Translations under genes and position numbers: made by a program
Assembly (NCBI GenBank): GCA_020226215.1
Contig: CM035231.1
Location: forward strand, 51,674,876-51,738,875
Source of the DNA: Sindora glabra
Lineage: Eukaryota > Streptophyta > Magnoliopsida > Fabales > Fabaceae
DNA length: 64,000 nucleotides
Direction of reading: 5' to 3'
Part shown: one piece after another, positions 25,568 through 38,199 of the stretch
How the letters are laid out: each line of letters opens with the position of its first letter
Numbering within the stretch: the stretch's first letter is position 1
The notes under the pieces: generated by a model
What the model was told of the DNA's origin: nothing
What the model saw: the letters and a program-made list of their open reading frames with translations, nothing else
Database searches by the model: none

Positions 25568-25896
25568 AATATCAAAGTCTTTGAATCTCAAATCATTATG
25601 TGAATTCAAAATTAATTAATATTTTACTTAATTTTAAAATTTTATGATGAATATATTTTCTGAGTCATATTTCAATGAATTTCAAATCAATTCATAGTCT
25701 TCAAATTAATCATTTATTTTTTATAAATATTTTTTATAATTATTGTGTACCATCTGCAATATTTTCTCGTGCAAATTTTGGTTTCATCAAGTTTATTATA
25801 TGCATAATGTTTTGAGCATACACATGGCTTATATACATTTTTCCTATATGTTTGCTGTGAGTATGGCTTATTCTATATTCAAATGGCTTACAATTA

Positions 25897-25902
<6 letters not shown>

Positions 25903-25957
<55 letters not shown>
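25903..25957. repeat. (TA)n microsatellite
   Basis: An uninterrupted TA run of about 27 units in the leader of Copia C. It makes both strands look open (Tyr/Ile repeats), which explains two spurious overlapping reading frames here. Confidence 0.95.
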
Positions 25958-25962
<5 letters not shown>

Positions 25963-27499
25963 GTCATATACTAACGCTTGCCATTTGTGGTTTTTTCAAT
26001 ATATGCATTGTAACACTTGGTTAGGGTACGTTTTTATGCATTCATTTTTCTAGGAAATTCATTGTCGGAGTTCGAAGACTCCATCGTCATCATTATTATC
26101 AGTATTATTATTATTTGGAGAATTGAAGTCACTTTGTTCTTATTTTTCTTGGAAAATCGGCAAAAGTCTCCTCTACATTGTTTTGAAAATATAAATATGC
26201 AAAAGTTCGTACTGAAAACAAAACAAGTTTCCAATAAATAGCTGTTCACATATATGCTTGTTTCGGCATTATTTTTCGTATATATTTATACGTGCAGTTT
26301 TTCCTAGTTATTACATTTTTCATATATGCAAAAGTTCTTGTTTATGAAAAAATTGTTGAATGTGCTAATGAAATCCATGTTGATGTTCCTAGAACTTTTT
26401 TTTTTTGGAGTTCTAGGCAAGTATTGATTTAAAAAAAAATGGAAGTTTTCAATTGGAATTGTTGTTATCGTTTAATTTTGGAAGCGATTTCAGTTGTTAA
26501 TGAATTTCCATCAATGAAAAACGCATTTTAGTATTTAAAAGAATTAAAAAAAATCATGTTTTAGGTATTAAAGGCCATAAAGTTCCATAAAGTTTTTCAT
26601 AAATTTTTTATTCAAATTAAAATGAATTTAAAATGTGTTTTAGGGAAGCTTTCACATTAAAATGCATTAAAAGGTGATTTATTTGAAAATTACATTGAAA
26701 AATAAGTAAATCAAGTAAAAAATGGAACAATGTTGTATGGATCTACAATTGGGTTAGGCAACTTGAGTTGCAAACCAAAGGTAGGAGGAGAATGAATAGT
26801 GCAAGTGTGATGAGTTCCACATGAACTAGTGGCATGTGCAAGCCACATGCCATTGTCTTGGCAGTGGTTAGTGATAGTGCTTGCGGCCATAGGCTGAACT
26901 CTATAAGCCTATTTTTTGATGATTTTCTATGTTTCTTGGAATCAAAATTGTTTTAATTACTTTTTATCCATTTAATTTAAGTGCCCATTTGAATTTAGTT
27001 GAGCCTAAAAATTTTGTAGTATAATTTCTATGATTTTGGCTTCTATATATATTTCTATGGAATTTTTGGATATTTGTTAGCTCATTAATCATTTTTTGCA
27101 TGAATATATGTTATAGAAATATATTTTATAGGAATCATTTGGGCTCATATTATGGCTTGGATTTTTACATAACTGTGGTCCCACCCATTGTGAGCCTAAT
27201 TGCATAAAATTTGTTAACAATATCATATCGATAGGGTATTAAAATGTTATTAATATAACTTGTTTCCGACAACATGAGTGCAGGAGTAAATATTACTATT
27301 CTAAAAACTTTCAACACTTTATCAATGTTTAGTTTTAGAAAGATTTCTTCTATTATATTAAAAGGCCTTAAATGACTTATTGATGTAAGGTCTTATAATC
27401 TAATACTTTATATAATTATATAGTTTATTAAGGAAAATTTAAAAGAATGATCAAAGTTAAACATGCATTAATGTATTAAATTTATTTTCCTTAGTTTCC

Positions 27500-28140
27500 C
27501 TGCCTATGCATTTAAATATTGTTATGACACTAAATGGGATAGACCATAAGGACTGGGTTGAGTCATTAAAGTTATCTCTACCATTCTTCAATCTTGATTT
27601 GGCCATTTAGGAAGCAAAAGTTGTCATTAATGTTAAATTTACAATAGAATAGAAAATTCATCATAAAAAGTGAAGCTGCTCAAATAGTGTGTGTTTAATG
27701 GTGATAAAGTATATGATGAATAAAACTATTAGAGAATGTATACTAAAAATTAACAATGTAAAAGCATTTTTGGATTTTGCAACTATAAAGTATAAGAAAT
27801 TTGACATGGCTGAGAAAGGCCGGTACTTCTCATTACTTGAAAAATTAGTGTATGATGGTGTTAATGAGGTATAGGAGCAAATTTTAATATTGGTGAACTA
27901 CTACAACAAATTAAAGCCTATGCAAGTTGATCTAGCTAATAGTTATTAAACTTAGTGAGTGCTAGAGTCTTTCATCTTAATTTGACATTTTGAAAATATC
28001 TTACTACACTGAAAAGATTGAATAGACTATAAAAAGCTTATTTCCTTTGTTATCCAAGCTGAGGAACATATGAAGGTAGGCAAAGCTCAGTGGTCAATTA
28101 TAATAGGCATGGTTCAACCTCGAAATATGGTATGAAGACA
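27500..28140 (+). pseudogene. Copia C gag, broken
   Basis: Begins with LNGIDHKDWVESLKLSL, the start of the UBN2-type gag core (LNGxNYxxW). It continues with AFLDFATIKYKKFDMAEKG, LLEKLVYDGVNEV and, near 28050, IQAEEHMKVGKAQW, matching the Q-EE-R end of that core. At least seven in-frame stops are present. The zinc knuckle that should follow lies beyond the nested element, near 31310, and has lost its cysteines (YRYKKVDYFKYKK). Confidence 0.85.
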
Positions 28141-28174
28141 AATAAAAAAGACAACAAAGGTTGGCATAATCATA

Positions 28175-28872
28175 TGTTATAGTTAGCAATTATGATAGTT
28201 TGATAGATGAATGTGCTTATTTTGAATGAGATTTGATGGAAAAATCAAGCATATTGCAAAGGTCCTATAGCTAAGATTTTGGATGAATTTAACATTTTTA
28301 TTTTTGCAAGTTTAGACATTTGATAATTTTGGCATGGTTAGACTCTAAAGGAGTATAAAAAACTTTCATTTATAGTCCTCACATTTTTATCTTTGTGTTG
28401 GTGTATTATGGTGTAAATTAGATACCCAAAGTATGGTGAAAAAAGTTTATGATGACTCATAAAAGTATGTTTACTTGTGTAGGGTAAAATGCACTTTAAA
28501 AGGGTGGAATGTTGGTAGCCTAGTGAGACAACTTAGCATTGAGCTAAGGACTTGGATATATTGGCTTGTAGCTATCCTTTACACACATAAAACTATGGAA
28601 TAAGCCATAAATCAAGTACATGAAGTACTCCTTTTCTTATTCAAAATTGTCTTTTTCTAGGCTTATTGTGTCTGGAGGGTCTTAATGTGGAACAATCTTA
28701 CAATTTGGTTTGTGTGGATGCTTTAGCAACATTTGATTATGGCTTATGACTTGGTAATTTTGCTATCTATTTTAAGCATGCTAAATGGGTTTAATGGGAA
28801 TGTTAGCATGTTTATGAAAGGTGACAAGCATGTGTAGCATAATTTTGATTAAAGAGTTATCTTCTCATGATA
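28175..28872 (+). repeat. Nested element 5' LTR
   Basis: Starts TGTTATAGTTAGC and aligns with 30512-31218 and with the inverted copy at 51563-53739. Shared features are 'gcttattgtgtctggagg', 'gggtttaatgggaa' and 'aagcatg'. It ends TGATA where the other LTRs have TGACA. Confidence 0.8.
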
Positions 28873-30511
28873 AATAGTATTAGAGCCCAATTTACTTTAA
28901 AGGGCTAAGATTGGATAGGCTACAATTAGTTTGGATGCAACTTGTCCAATACTATATGAGAAACGTGTGAAGTTATCATTCTCAACCAAAGCTACCATTT
29001 TTATATTTGAAGCAGTCATTTCCAAGGACTTGACCAAAAGGTGTAAAAGGTTAAAAGGACCAGAAAAGTTAGTTTATGAGAGAATGATGCATCCAAGTGG
29101 ACATGGATTAATACATTAGGTGCAAGCATTTTTCTAGAAGGCTTGTTTATATGCATGAGGCATTAGTTATATGCTTATTTGTAGCAATGGCATTGAGGGA
29201 TGTAAACTACCATCTAGAGCAATAGACTTATCTAAAGGGAGAAGCCTTAGTCTTGCAAGAAGGCCTACCCATTTGCGAAGGAATCAGTAAAGCCAAAGAG
29301 TAAAGCCTTAGTTATGTAGAAATTCATAGCCACAGTTGAAGGACATGAACAAATTACTCTAGAGAGAGTAGTCTAAACTTTTATTGAGGTGGTTTGAAGG
29401 GATCATTCATGTAGCTTAAAGAAGAGATTCAGAGGAATAGATGCTATATGAATAACCATATGAGGCATTAAGCAAATTATAATGCCATTTTACAAGATTC
29501 TTCAATATAGTAGGCTAGGCTATGTAGTTGCTTTACAAATGGCAATAATGACTTGGAGGATAAGTAGTAGACTAGCATTGCATAATTGTATTATTGAAAG
29601 ATTTTGTGTTAATAACCATAAGTTCACATTTTCTTATGCACAGGCAAAGTGAAACTTAGGATAAAGTATGAGAAAAATCTAAGCTCATCCCTATCAAGCC
29701 ATTGATGTGAGGCAACCATCAAAATAAATGCCTTTGAAAAAGTCATCAAGGGATGCACTTAAGTTAGTATTGCAAAAGCCTAGACATTGTTAAATGTTAC
29801 CTAATATAGAAAGGATTATGAGGACCACAATGCTAAAGTGCATTAGCTCCAAGATAGCAGTGATGACTAATAAGATGCTAGAGAGCATCAATTCAAAAAG
29901 GATTACATGATCCAATTGTGTGTGAAAGTGAATTGCAAAATGTTATGAATTGATTAAAAGCAACGTAAGCAAACTAGTAAGGTTATAAAGCCTACGCATC
30001 AAGTGCAAGTCTTAGCTCTTGCATTTATAGGTACAAAACATTTGTCAGTAGGAAATTCTAAGTGCTAAGCATTGCTCACAAATTATAGTGTTAGCACACA
30101 CATTTACTATAAAGGTGGCATTCATACAAACTACAAAGGTGGCTAACATAAAATTGCAAAGGCAACTACCCATTGAATGAGTTATAGAGGTAACAAGTTT
30201 AAAAGAGCTAATGGGAAAGTGACAATAAAGGTTGTTAAGACATTTTAAAAGAAGTTTACAAATATAACCTTTTAAAAAATTTGTGGAGAATGCATTTGGC
30301 TAAAAAATATTGATATTGCAAAAGCCACACCCTAAATTCGAGATGAGTGAACTTTCATAATACTCAAAGAGGCAAGCATGAGTGATTAAAGTACTAACTC
30401 AAAGGAGTAAGATGAAGACTAATATAAAGTTTCAAGAGAGTAAATAGATTTTTCATGGAATCGTGTCAGATTAAGATGTTAATAAAGGCATTAACATATG
30501 AAATGGGAAAA

Positions 30512-31218
30512 TGCCACAAGTTAATAATTATGACATTTCAATAAACAAACGTGCATAATTTTAGATGAGATTTGATGTCCTACTGATGATATTTAGGATC
30601 AATTCAACTTGCGTACTATTTTTCCTAATTTTCCCAAAGTTAGGAGTATTTTTATAATTTTAGCATGGTTGGAGAATCTAAAAAGGTACTAAAAGCCTAT
30701 ATTTGTATTCCTCATGTTTTTATCTTTGCCTTAGTTTATCATGGTGCAAATTGGACGCACAAAACAAAGTGGAAAGGGCTTATCATGACTTAAAAAAGTA
30801 TGTCACCTTGTGTTAGGTTGACCTTCATTCCAAATACTCTCTAAAGAGGTGGTGGGTTGACAACTTACTAAGGTAGCTTGGCACAGAGCAAGGGACTTAA
30901 GTGTGTTGACTTATTACCATCTCTTACATATTTAAAATTATGAAATAAGGCATAAATTAGATGAATGGAATGTCCTTCTCCCTTATTCAAATTTATCCTT
31001 TTTTAGGCCCATTATGTCTAGAGGCTCCTAATGTGGGGTAATCTTATGGCTCAATATGTGCAAGTGATTTAATAACATTCGATTGTAGCTTGTGAACTCA
31101 GTGTTCCACTATTTATTGGAAGCATGCCATATGAGTTTAATAGGAAGGGTAGCATGTTTGCTAGGAGTGGTAACCATGCATTGCATAGTTTCTACTAGAG
31201 AATTATTAGCTTGTGACA
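30512..31218 (+). repeat. Nested element 3' LTR
   Basis: Starts TGCCACAAGTTAATAATTATG directly after the polypurine tract and ends TGTGACA at 31218. It is considerably diverged from the 5' LTR, so the insertion is old. Confidence 0.8.
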
Positions 31219-31249
31219 CAATAGAAAGATAAAGATTGAGAAAGGTGAG

Positions 31250-34200
31250 ATGAATCGGTAATGGCATAAGGTAAAAAAGGCCCAATTTAAGGGTAATTGC
31301 TAATTTTTCAAGTAGTATAGATATAAGAAAGTGGACTATTTCAAGTATAAAAAATGAGTTGAAGAGAAAAGAAAATGTACCCCTCTAACTCTAGTTTATT
31401 TTGACTTAAGTATAGTTAATGTGCTATCAAACATTTAGTGTTTAGACATTGGTATAACCATTCATGTCACAAATTATTTTTAGACACTAAGAAATTTGAG
31501 GAAGCCAAATAAGCAAGAGTTGATAGTGTGAGTAGGTAATGGAAACAAAGTAAAAGTAAAGCACATTGGATCAATGAAGTTAAATCTAAAGTTTAGGCAT
31601 GAGCTATTACTAAATAATGTTATTTATGTGCTTTCCATGAGAAGAAATTTATTTTTTGTTGTAGCTTTGGACTTTATTTGATATTCTTGCCATTTTGGTA
31701 ATAGAAAGGATAGATTGTTCTATAAATCTTCTATTGTAGGTACTGATTCTTTATGTGATGGATTGTATGGAGTTAATTTAGATCCTAGTTTTACAATTTG
31801 AATGAATTCCATTATTAGTAAGAAAAATAGTAGAATTGATGAAATGTCCTTAATGTTTTGTTACAAACAGTTGGATACATTTCTTAAGAAAGAATATAGG
31901 GACTCATAAAGGAGAAAGTATTACATGATTTAGATTTTTTAGACTATAAAACTTGAATAGACTACATTAAAGATGAACTTTTAGCTAGAGCTAGAAAGGG
32001 AAGAGAAACAAAAAGGAAAATATTTTAGAATTATTGCACATTAACATTAATGGACTAATAACTCTTAGTGCTATGGGAAGTCATAACTCTTTCACCACTT
32101 TATCAATGATTTCTCCAGATATGATTAGGTGGAATTATTTTATAAGAATTCAAAATCCCTAAAAGCCTTTAATTTGTTCAAGTTAGTAATTAAGTTGAAA
32201 CTAGAGCAAAAGATAAATTATATCAATTTTGATCGAGATGATGAGTATTATAATAAGTATAATAAAATAAACAAAGATCTTGCTTCTTTTGCAAGATACA
32301 TATAAGAGTGTGGAATTGAAGCAAATTAAAGCATGCTTAGGACACTAGAGTGGAATGGTATTACAAAGAGAAAAAAAATGGACTCTTATAGACATGGTGA
32401 GGTACATGTTAGCTTATAAGTTGCTATTAGAATTCTTGTAGTGTGATACATTAAAAAATGGAAGCACATATTCTAAAATAGGTTCCTAACAAGTTAGCAT
32501 CCAAAACTTTTTACGAGTTATTGTCTAAAGCATTTTTAAATTTAAGGGTGTAAAGCCAAAGTAAAATCATATGTTTCATCCACAAGGAAACTTGATTCAA
32601 AGATAATTAGTGGATATTTTATTGGGTGCCATAATGGCTCAAGCATAACAAGTTTTATTGTTTGACTCACAAGATTATTCTAATCAAATCAGATCAAGTT
32701 ATCTTCTTTGAGGATAAGTTAAATAGTAAGAGACAAGCACTACGTATTAGAGATCTTACTAAATACAACATAATTTTCCCATTAGCACTAATGTTAGGAG
32801 AGTTATCTTTTGTCATTCCAATAGATAATTTAATGTAACCAATAGTAAAAGGTGCCAAACTAGATGAGTAAAATAAAAAGATTTCTTTGAGTGGATCATA
32901 TAGAGTTTATATACCGATGATTTCCAATGATTATTTGGTATATTTACCCAAGCAAGAATATGACACTAGCATTGATACTAATCCTACAACATTTTCACAA
33001 GCTATATTTGGTTCAAATTATTCTAAACAGTTGAATGCTATGAAGGATGAATTTGCTTTAATGCACAAGAGCCAAGTATGGGATATAATTAAATTGCCTA
33101 CAGGTTGCAAGTGAGTTGGATGCAAATAGGCCTTTTAAACTAAAAAGGATGATTGAGGTGAAATTAAGGTGTACAAAGTAAGATTGGGAGCTAAAAGCTA
33201 CCCTTATAAGGAAGGCTTAGACTTCAAAGAAATATTTTTCCCAATTTTAACTAAAGACTTATTTTAATTTGTCATGGCATTAATAGCTCATTTTGATTTG
33301 GAACTACATTAGAAGGATATAAAGTCAACCTTCTTGAATGGTGACCTATTAGAGACTATTTATACGAACCAGTTAAATAGTTTCTAAGAAAAAGGTAATG
33401 AGTACCTTATATGTGAACTTAGAAGTCCATATATGTCTTAAAACAAGTGTCTAGACATTGGTACCTCAAGTTTAATGAGGTAGTGACTTCTGTTGGGTTT
33501 GAGAGGAATATAATAGATCATTGCATTTATATGTTAATAAGTGTGAATAATTTTGTTATACTGGTACTATATATAGATGACATTTTCCTTGCAAGCAATG
33601 ATGTGAAATTGTTGATTTGCTATGATATATCTTAAGGTTTACTTAGTTTGTCATAATAGACATACATTGAAAAATTATTGAAAAGTTCAACATGTCTATA
33701 TGTTCTCAAGTTTCAACACCCATTTTAAAGGATATGATTTTCTTAAAATGCTAGTGTCCTTAAAATGATGATCATAGGTAGAAAATGAAAAATGTCCTAT
33801 ACATATCAATTATAGGTAATTTGATGTTTGCTCAGTATGTACACATCCTAACATAACTTATGTTATTAGTATACCAAGGAGGTACTTGAGTAATCTCATT
33901 TAGAGACATTGGACTATTGCTAAAAGAGATATAATGTACCTATAAGGTATGAAATATTATATGTTGACTTATAGAACATCAAGAGATTTATAGTTATAAG
34001 TTATCTAGACTTATATTTTGCTGGTTATCCAAATAATCATAAATCGACATTTGGTTACATCTTTATAATGATAAGAGAAGTTGTGTCATAGAAAAGTGTT
34101 AAATAGCCTTTTACAACAACCTCCACTATGGAAGTAAAGTATGTCATGTGTTATGAAGTTTCACATACTACTATGTGATTAAAGAATTTTAAGACTAGTT

Positions 34201-34450
34201 TCAAGATTATAGAGAGTATCTCAAAGCCTTTAACTATTTATTATGATAATGTTGTTAGTGTGAATTTCTCTTGAAATAATAAAAGGTCTACACATATGAA
34301 ACACTTTGATATAAAGTATCAATTTGTGGGAGAAAAAGGATAGGAGTATATTACATGTATTGAACATATTTCTATGAATTGTATACTTTTGGATCCACTG
34401 GCTGTAGGCTTAGTAGTAGGATTGTATTATGATCATGTAATTAATATGGG
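31250..34450 (+). pseudogene. Copia C pol, broken
   Basis: A protease/pre-integrase remnant lies near 31430-31800 (DIGITIHVTNYF, VGNGNKVKVKHIGSM, NNVIYVLSMRRNL). Degraded integrase is at about 31950-32700. Reverse transcriptase runs from 32887 to 33640: SQVWDIIKLPTGCK is the family's W-LV-LP-G-K start, YKEGLDFKEIFFPI follows, and the catalytic YIDDIFLASND is intact at about 33570-33610. RNase H extends to 34450. Many in-frame stops interrupt every domain. A purine-rich GTGGGAGT at 34480 follows RNase H, about 430 bp before the 3' LTR. Copia A has the same spacing pattern, suggesting related families. Confidence 0.88.
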
Positions 34451-34917
34451 TTTGGTTATGTCTTTTGATATTTTTAGTTAGTGGGAGTACTTTAATATAA
34501 ATTGCTAATCCTGAGATGTATATAATGAAATATTCATATTTTATCATATATTGTGCACATTAGTTTTTTGGTTATGGCATATTGATAAAGGCATTTAGAC
34601 TTTGTCTCAATATTGTGTTAAGAATAATAATTATCATTTGGCATCTTAGGCAAATGTTGACCTTTTGTATTGAGATTTACATATTATCATGTTTTGTTGT
34701 TATGTAAATTTTCTTAAGCACAATTTTGTTTATATCCCTATTTGATATTGCATTTAATTAACTAAATGTAGGTGTGCACTATGTATTTTGTTGATATCCC
34801 TATTAGATACTTTGTCATGCATTATTGGACACTTATAACCTTAACACAGACTTTTGGGTATAATGGTGCCATAATTTACTTTTGCATTTTACTTAAGTGC
34901 CTACTATTATCAAATTA

Positions 34918-35385
34918 TATTTTGGACCATTAATTCAATAATTTAAGTAAAATATAAAAGGGTTTTATCAAAACTAAGGTGACAATCTAGTTAGGTCCAA
35001 TGGTAGTTTAACTCATGGATTTGGTATCGAGTGGTTCTTGGTGATGGGTCAATCCACTTCTAGTTACATGTTATAAATAAGAGTTGCTACTCCTAAACTT
35101 TATGCTAATTTGATCACACCCCATTGTGTTAGATAGACATTCTCCCCTAAAACAAATTGATAGATTGGGTTCATAGAAAGAGCTACTCCTATTGATCATC
35201 TGACAAGTTACAATGTATGTGAACATACTTGGAGTAAATCATGACTTATTTGGTATTCATCACTAGTATGAATGTGATGGATGGTTTAGTTATTGTTATG
35301 ATTTATATTTGCATGTAATATTGTACTAGTGTACATGATTTAGTGGGATTTTATTTTCATAAAATTTTAACATACTTAATGTCTA
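34918..35385 (+). repeat. Copia C 3' LTR
   Basis: Pairs with 25139-25567. The sequence beyond about 35385 belongs to block g and matches 50780 onward, which sets the right edge of the element. Confidence 0.75.
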
Positions 35386-35690
35386 TCTATGCAAAAAGTG
35401 TTATTGAAAACAAAATAGCACAAAAGCATAAAATTATTTTCAATAATGAATCATTTATTCTTGCTATACTTGACTTTTTTTCCCTTTAATCCTAGTTTAT
35501 CTATGTTATCTAACCTTCCTAATATCTTACCCTTTTCAAGTTTTACCATAAGTTAAATCCTTTCTTCCTCATCATGTCTTCATAGTTTTCTTGCTCCAAT
35601 TGTGAATACATCACTCGCATAAGAAGCTATCATGGAATGATATCTCATAATACATATATCCCACATTTTTATTTAAAAAATACTTTTTTA
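35386..35690 (+). repeat. Block g, copy 1
   Basis: Collinear with 50780-51050: 'aaaacaaaatagcaca', 'aagtcatttattgtc' against 'gaatcatttattctt', 'tttatctatgttatc' and 'atcttaccctttt'. It is the continuation of block f, separated here by Copia C. Confidence 0.75.
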
Positions 35691-36142
35691 ATTTTAAAAC
35701 ACATATATACTACATTTCAGAAAAAGCAGTACATAATAGGTGGTTAGAAAACTAAAGCCTCATAATAAATAAAAAGTAAGCTAAAAATAATTTTTGAATT
35801 TATAATTGTTTGTTCCTTTACATTTTTATTAATGATCAATAATTTTGATGATAATATTTATTCTTTAAAATATATTCCACATTTTAGAGAATTCAAATTT
35901 AGAAATTATTGCCTATTAAAGGTAAATGAAACTCTGAACTGACTGTGAACAACTGCAAGAACCTTGGAACAAAGGAATCATATTATACGGAGACAAAAGA
36001 CACTAAGCAACAATATATCTACAATCTAAAAAGTAAAAAGAAAATTCAACTACTCTAAGAGGACGTCATCTCCTATAGCAAATACTCAAATTCTAACGCT
36101 AATACTATCAATTATAATATGCAATTTTAATTTCCTATATCA

Positions 36143-36510
36143 ATAAATTCCTTTTTAACTAAAAATTAATTATAAAATTAAAATTAAAACTAATTCTAAT
36201 TTTAATTTTCTAACTTCTGTATAAAATAATTTCAATTTCTCAGTTTAATAAATACGTTCTTACCTAGAAACTAATTCTACAATTGAAGCTAATTTTACTT
36301 TTGTATCTTCACTAACAATTACCTTCAATTTTTTAACTTATCAAATACTAACTTACTTAAAAAGTAATTGCAATAGTAATAGTAAAACTATAACTAATTT
36401 CAATTTTATAACTTCATTAAAAATTACTTTAAAATTTCTAACCAAACAAGTATTAATTTCCATAAAAATCGATACTAATATTAATTTTATAACTTCCCTA
36501 AAAATTAATG
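36143..36510 (+). repeat. Degenerate tandem repeat, about 95-105 bp, 3.7 units
   Basis: Successive units share the pattern 'aataaat...actaattct...ttttaacttc...aattac' with periods of roughly 95-105 bp, the last one partial. Divergence between units is high, so the array is old. It has no coding content. Confidence 0.5.
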
Positions 36511-37158
36511 CTAATCTTCCTACATGACATCAAAGAATATATATATATATATATTATCAAACAAACATTTATCAATCAATAAAGAGACCAAGTCATGTCT
36601 CTTGGAATGCAATTTAGAATTGTGGTCATCAATATTGCATATGTCATTATCAGCAGAATAAATTGCACAAATTTTTTATAAACAAAGAAAATAGAAATTG
36701 AGGTCCAAAATACTAAAATCAATGAACCATTTCCTAAATCTAAATCATACAAGTTTAGTTCAAATGAAATTAGGAAATCAAATAAATTTAAAAATTAAAC
36801 TTTAAAATTAGCAAAAATCCAAAAACAAAGAATATACAATGAACTAACAAAAACTTACCAATTAAAGTGTAGAGAATTTGGTGACAAAACTAATGGAGAT
36901 AGTGAAATGCAATGACGGAAGTGGAGAATATTCATGCATAGTAAGGCAACAGTAGTAGCATAAGGCAAAGAAGAGGAAATGAAGAGTGTTAAAAAGGAAA
37001 ATGGGTGCCTAACATTGAGCTTTGATATAAGTTACAATTTGGCAACATATTAGTCCATGATTAATTTCTTTTTATTAAAATAGTGTGCTTCAATTAGTGA
37101 TGGATTTACCAATGGATATATTATTACATTAGTCACTAATTCTCGAAGAATTTTATTG

Positions 37159-37450
37159 CACTACAAAACAAATTTTTAATTTTTTGTGCACTAGTTTGTT
37201 GCTAATACCAAAAAAAAAAACTATTTATTCCATTACTACTTCCATAAATAAATTTTACTGACTAATTTAGAGATAGATATGTACTTTAGTTGAAAAAATT
37301 CTAGAAATACAAAAAATTAGTGATGAATGATCCCGCATCCATACTAAATCTTTCACTAAGATCTCAACATATGTTTAACTCCTACAATCTCAATTACTAA
37401 TGGTCTTTCCATTACTAGAGTTCTATCACTAAACATAGATTTTCTAGTAC
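37159..37450 (+). mobile_element. CACTA-like mini-element
   Basis: The left end is CACTACAAAAC at 37159, and the right end read inward is TACTAGAAAATC, the two matching as ACTAnAAAA. Subterminal 'tagtgatgg' and 'tcactaa' motifs occur inside and just to the left. It lies 60 bp from a TNP2 transposase fragment. It could be a terminal part of that element or an independent deletion derivative. Confidence 0.45.
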
Positions 37451-37509
37451 TGGATGGTATCATAGCACTTTAATCATAAACCTTTCCTTGATATTGCCAT
37501 CATGCTTTT

Positions 37510-38150
37510 TTAATTTGTAATAAGATGCCTCACATTTTGGTTACTCATGCAATGTTTTGTACTCTTTTTGCTAACCATGCAATCATTAGGACAAATATGA
37601 ATATTCTTATACTCTATACCCATTAGACAAATGATTCTCTTTGCATCATAAGTATAAGTTGGTAGTATATTGCCTTTAAAAAGCATGTATTTCAACAATT
37701 GCAATAATGCCATGAAGTTTTTGTCACTACATCTATTCTTGCCTTCAAATCAAACAATCTCAACACAACAGATAAAATTTTGTATTTAGTGCAACTTAGA
37801 TATAATGGGTTGTTTGTGTCACCCAATAAGGCATTAGGAACATGTGAATACTCAATAAAATTATCTATAACATCATACATCATATCCTTGAAGTTAGCAT
37901 CAAAATCCTCATCTTCACGATTAGTAAACATGTTACAAAAGTTACTTTCATTGTGCCATATCCATCGCATATACTAGGTGCATGTCAATGCCATGGAGAA
38001 ATAGATGTCTTGCACTTGCTCGATTACCACACCATCTTCACATAATTATAATTGATGCATGCACACCTTATAACGTCATTATTAAATTATTCACTCCCTT
38101 GGGGACATGTAAATATGATGAATTTATCAACATCTTTTTCATATTCAGTA
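37510..38150 (-). pseudogene. TNP2-like CACTA transposase fragment
   Basis: Minus-strand translation shows the N-terminal part of an En/Spm-type TNP2 transposase: RWIWHNES near 37965, then ALLGDTNNPLYLSCTKY, VLRLFDLKAR, LKYMLFKGNILPTYTYDAKR and MEYKNIHICPNDC, all in family order. A frameshift separates 37970-37692 from 37713-37510, and stops break the segment upstream of 37970. The DDE catalytic region that should follow is not found below 37510. TNP2 proteins cut and move CACTA elements in the nucleus; this copy is inactive. Confidence 0.9.
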
Positions 38151-38199
38151 ACAATCCAATTAACAAGCATCCATTTTTTTATCTATGACTAGCTAATCT

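Larger units (their letters stand above)
28175..31218 (+). mobile_element. Nested non-autonomous LTR retrotransposon (3.0 kb)
   Basis: LTRs of about 700 bp lie at 28175-28872 and 30512-31218. A primer-binding site at 28875-28890 (TAGTATTAGAGCCC, compare TGGTATCAGAGCC) follows the first, and a polypurine tract (AAATGGGAAAA) immediately precedes the second. The internal 1.6 kb encodes nothing recognisable as gag or pol, so it must have depended on a partner element, as TRIM and LARD elements do. It sits inside Copia C and is therefore younger than that insertion. A third LTR of the same family lies inverted at 51563-53739. Confidence 0.85.
25139..35385 (+). mobile_element. Copia C: decayed Ty1/copia element carrying a nested LTR element
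   Basis: Paired LTR sequences lie at 25139-25567 and 34918-35385. A primer-binding-site-like TTAATATCAAAGTC lies at 25567-25580, gag begins near 27500, and protease, integrase, reverse transcriptase and RNase H run from about 31250 to 34450. A second LTR element (28175-31218) splits it between gag and protease. Block f before it and block g after it are contiguous at 50750-50790 in the paralogous unit, which therefore preserves an approximate pre-insertion site. Without the nested element it is about 7.2 kb. The exact outer ends are uncertain by a few tens of bases. Confidence 0.88.

Noticed and set aside
28931..29119. 62-codon frame inside the nested LTR element as a possible gag
   Set aside because: It shows none of the gag landmarks, and no continuation in other frames supports it.
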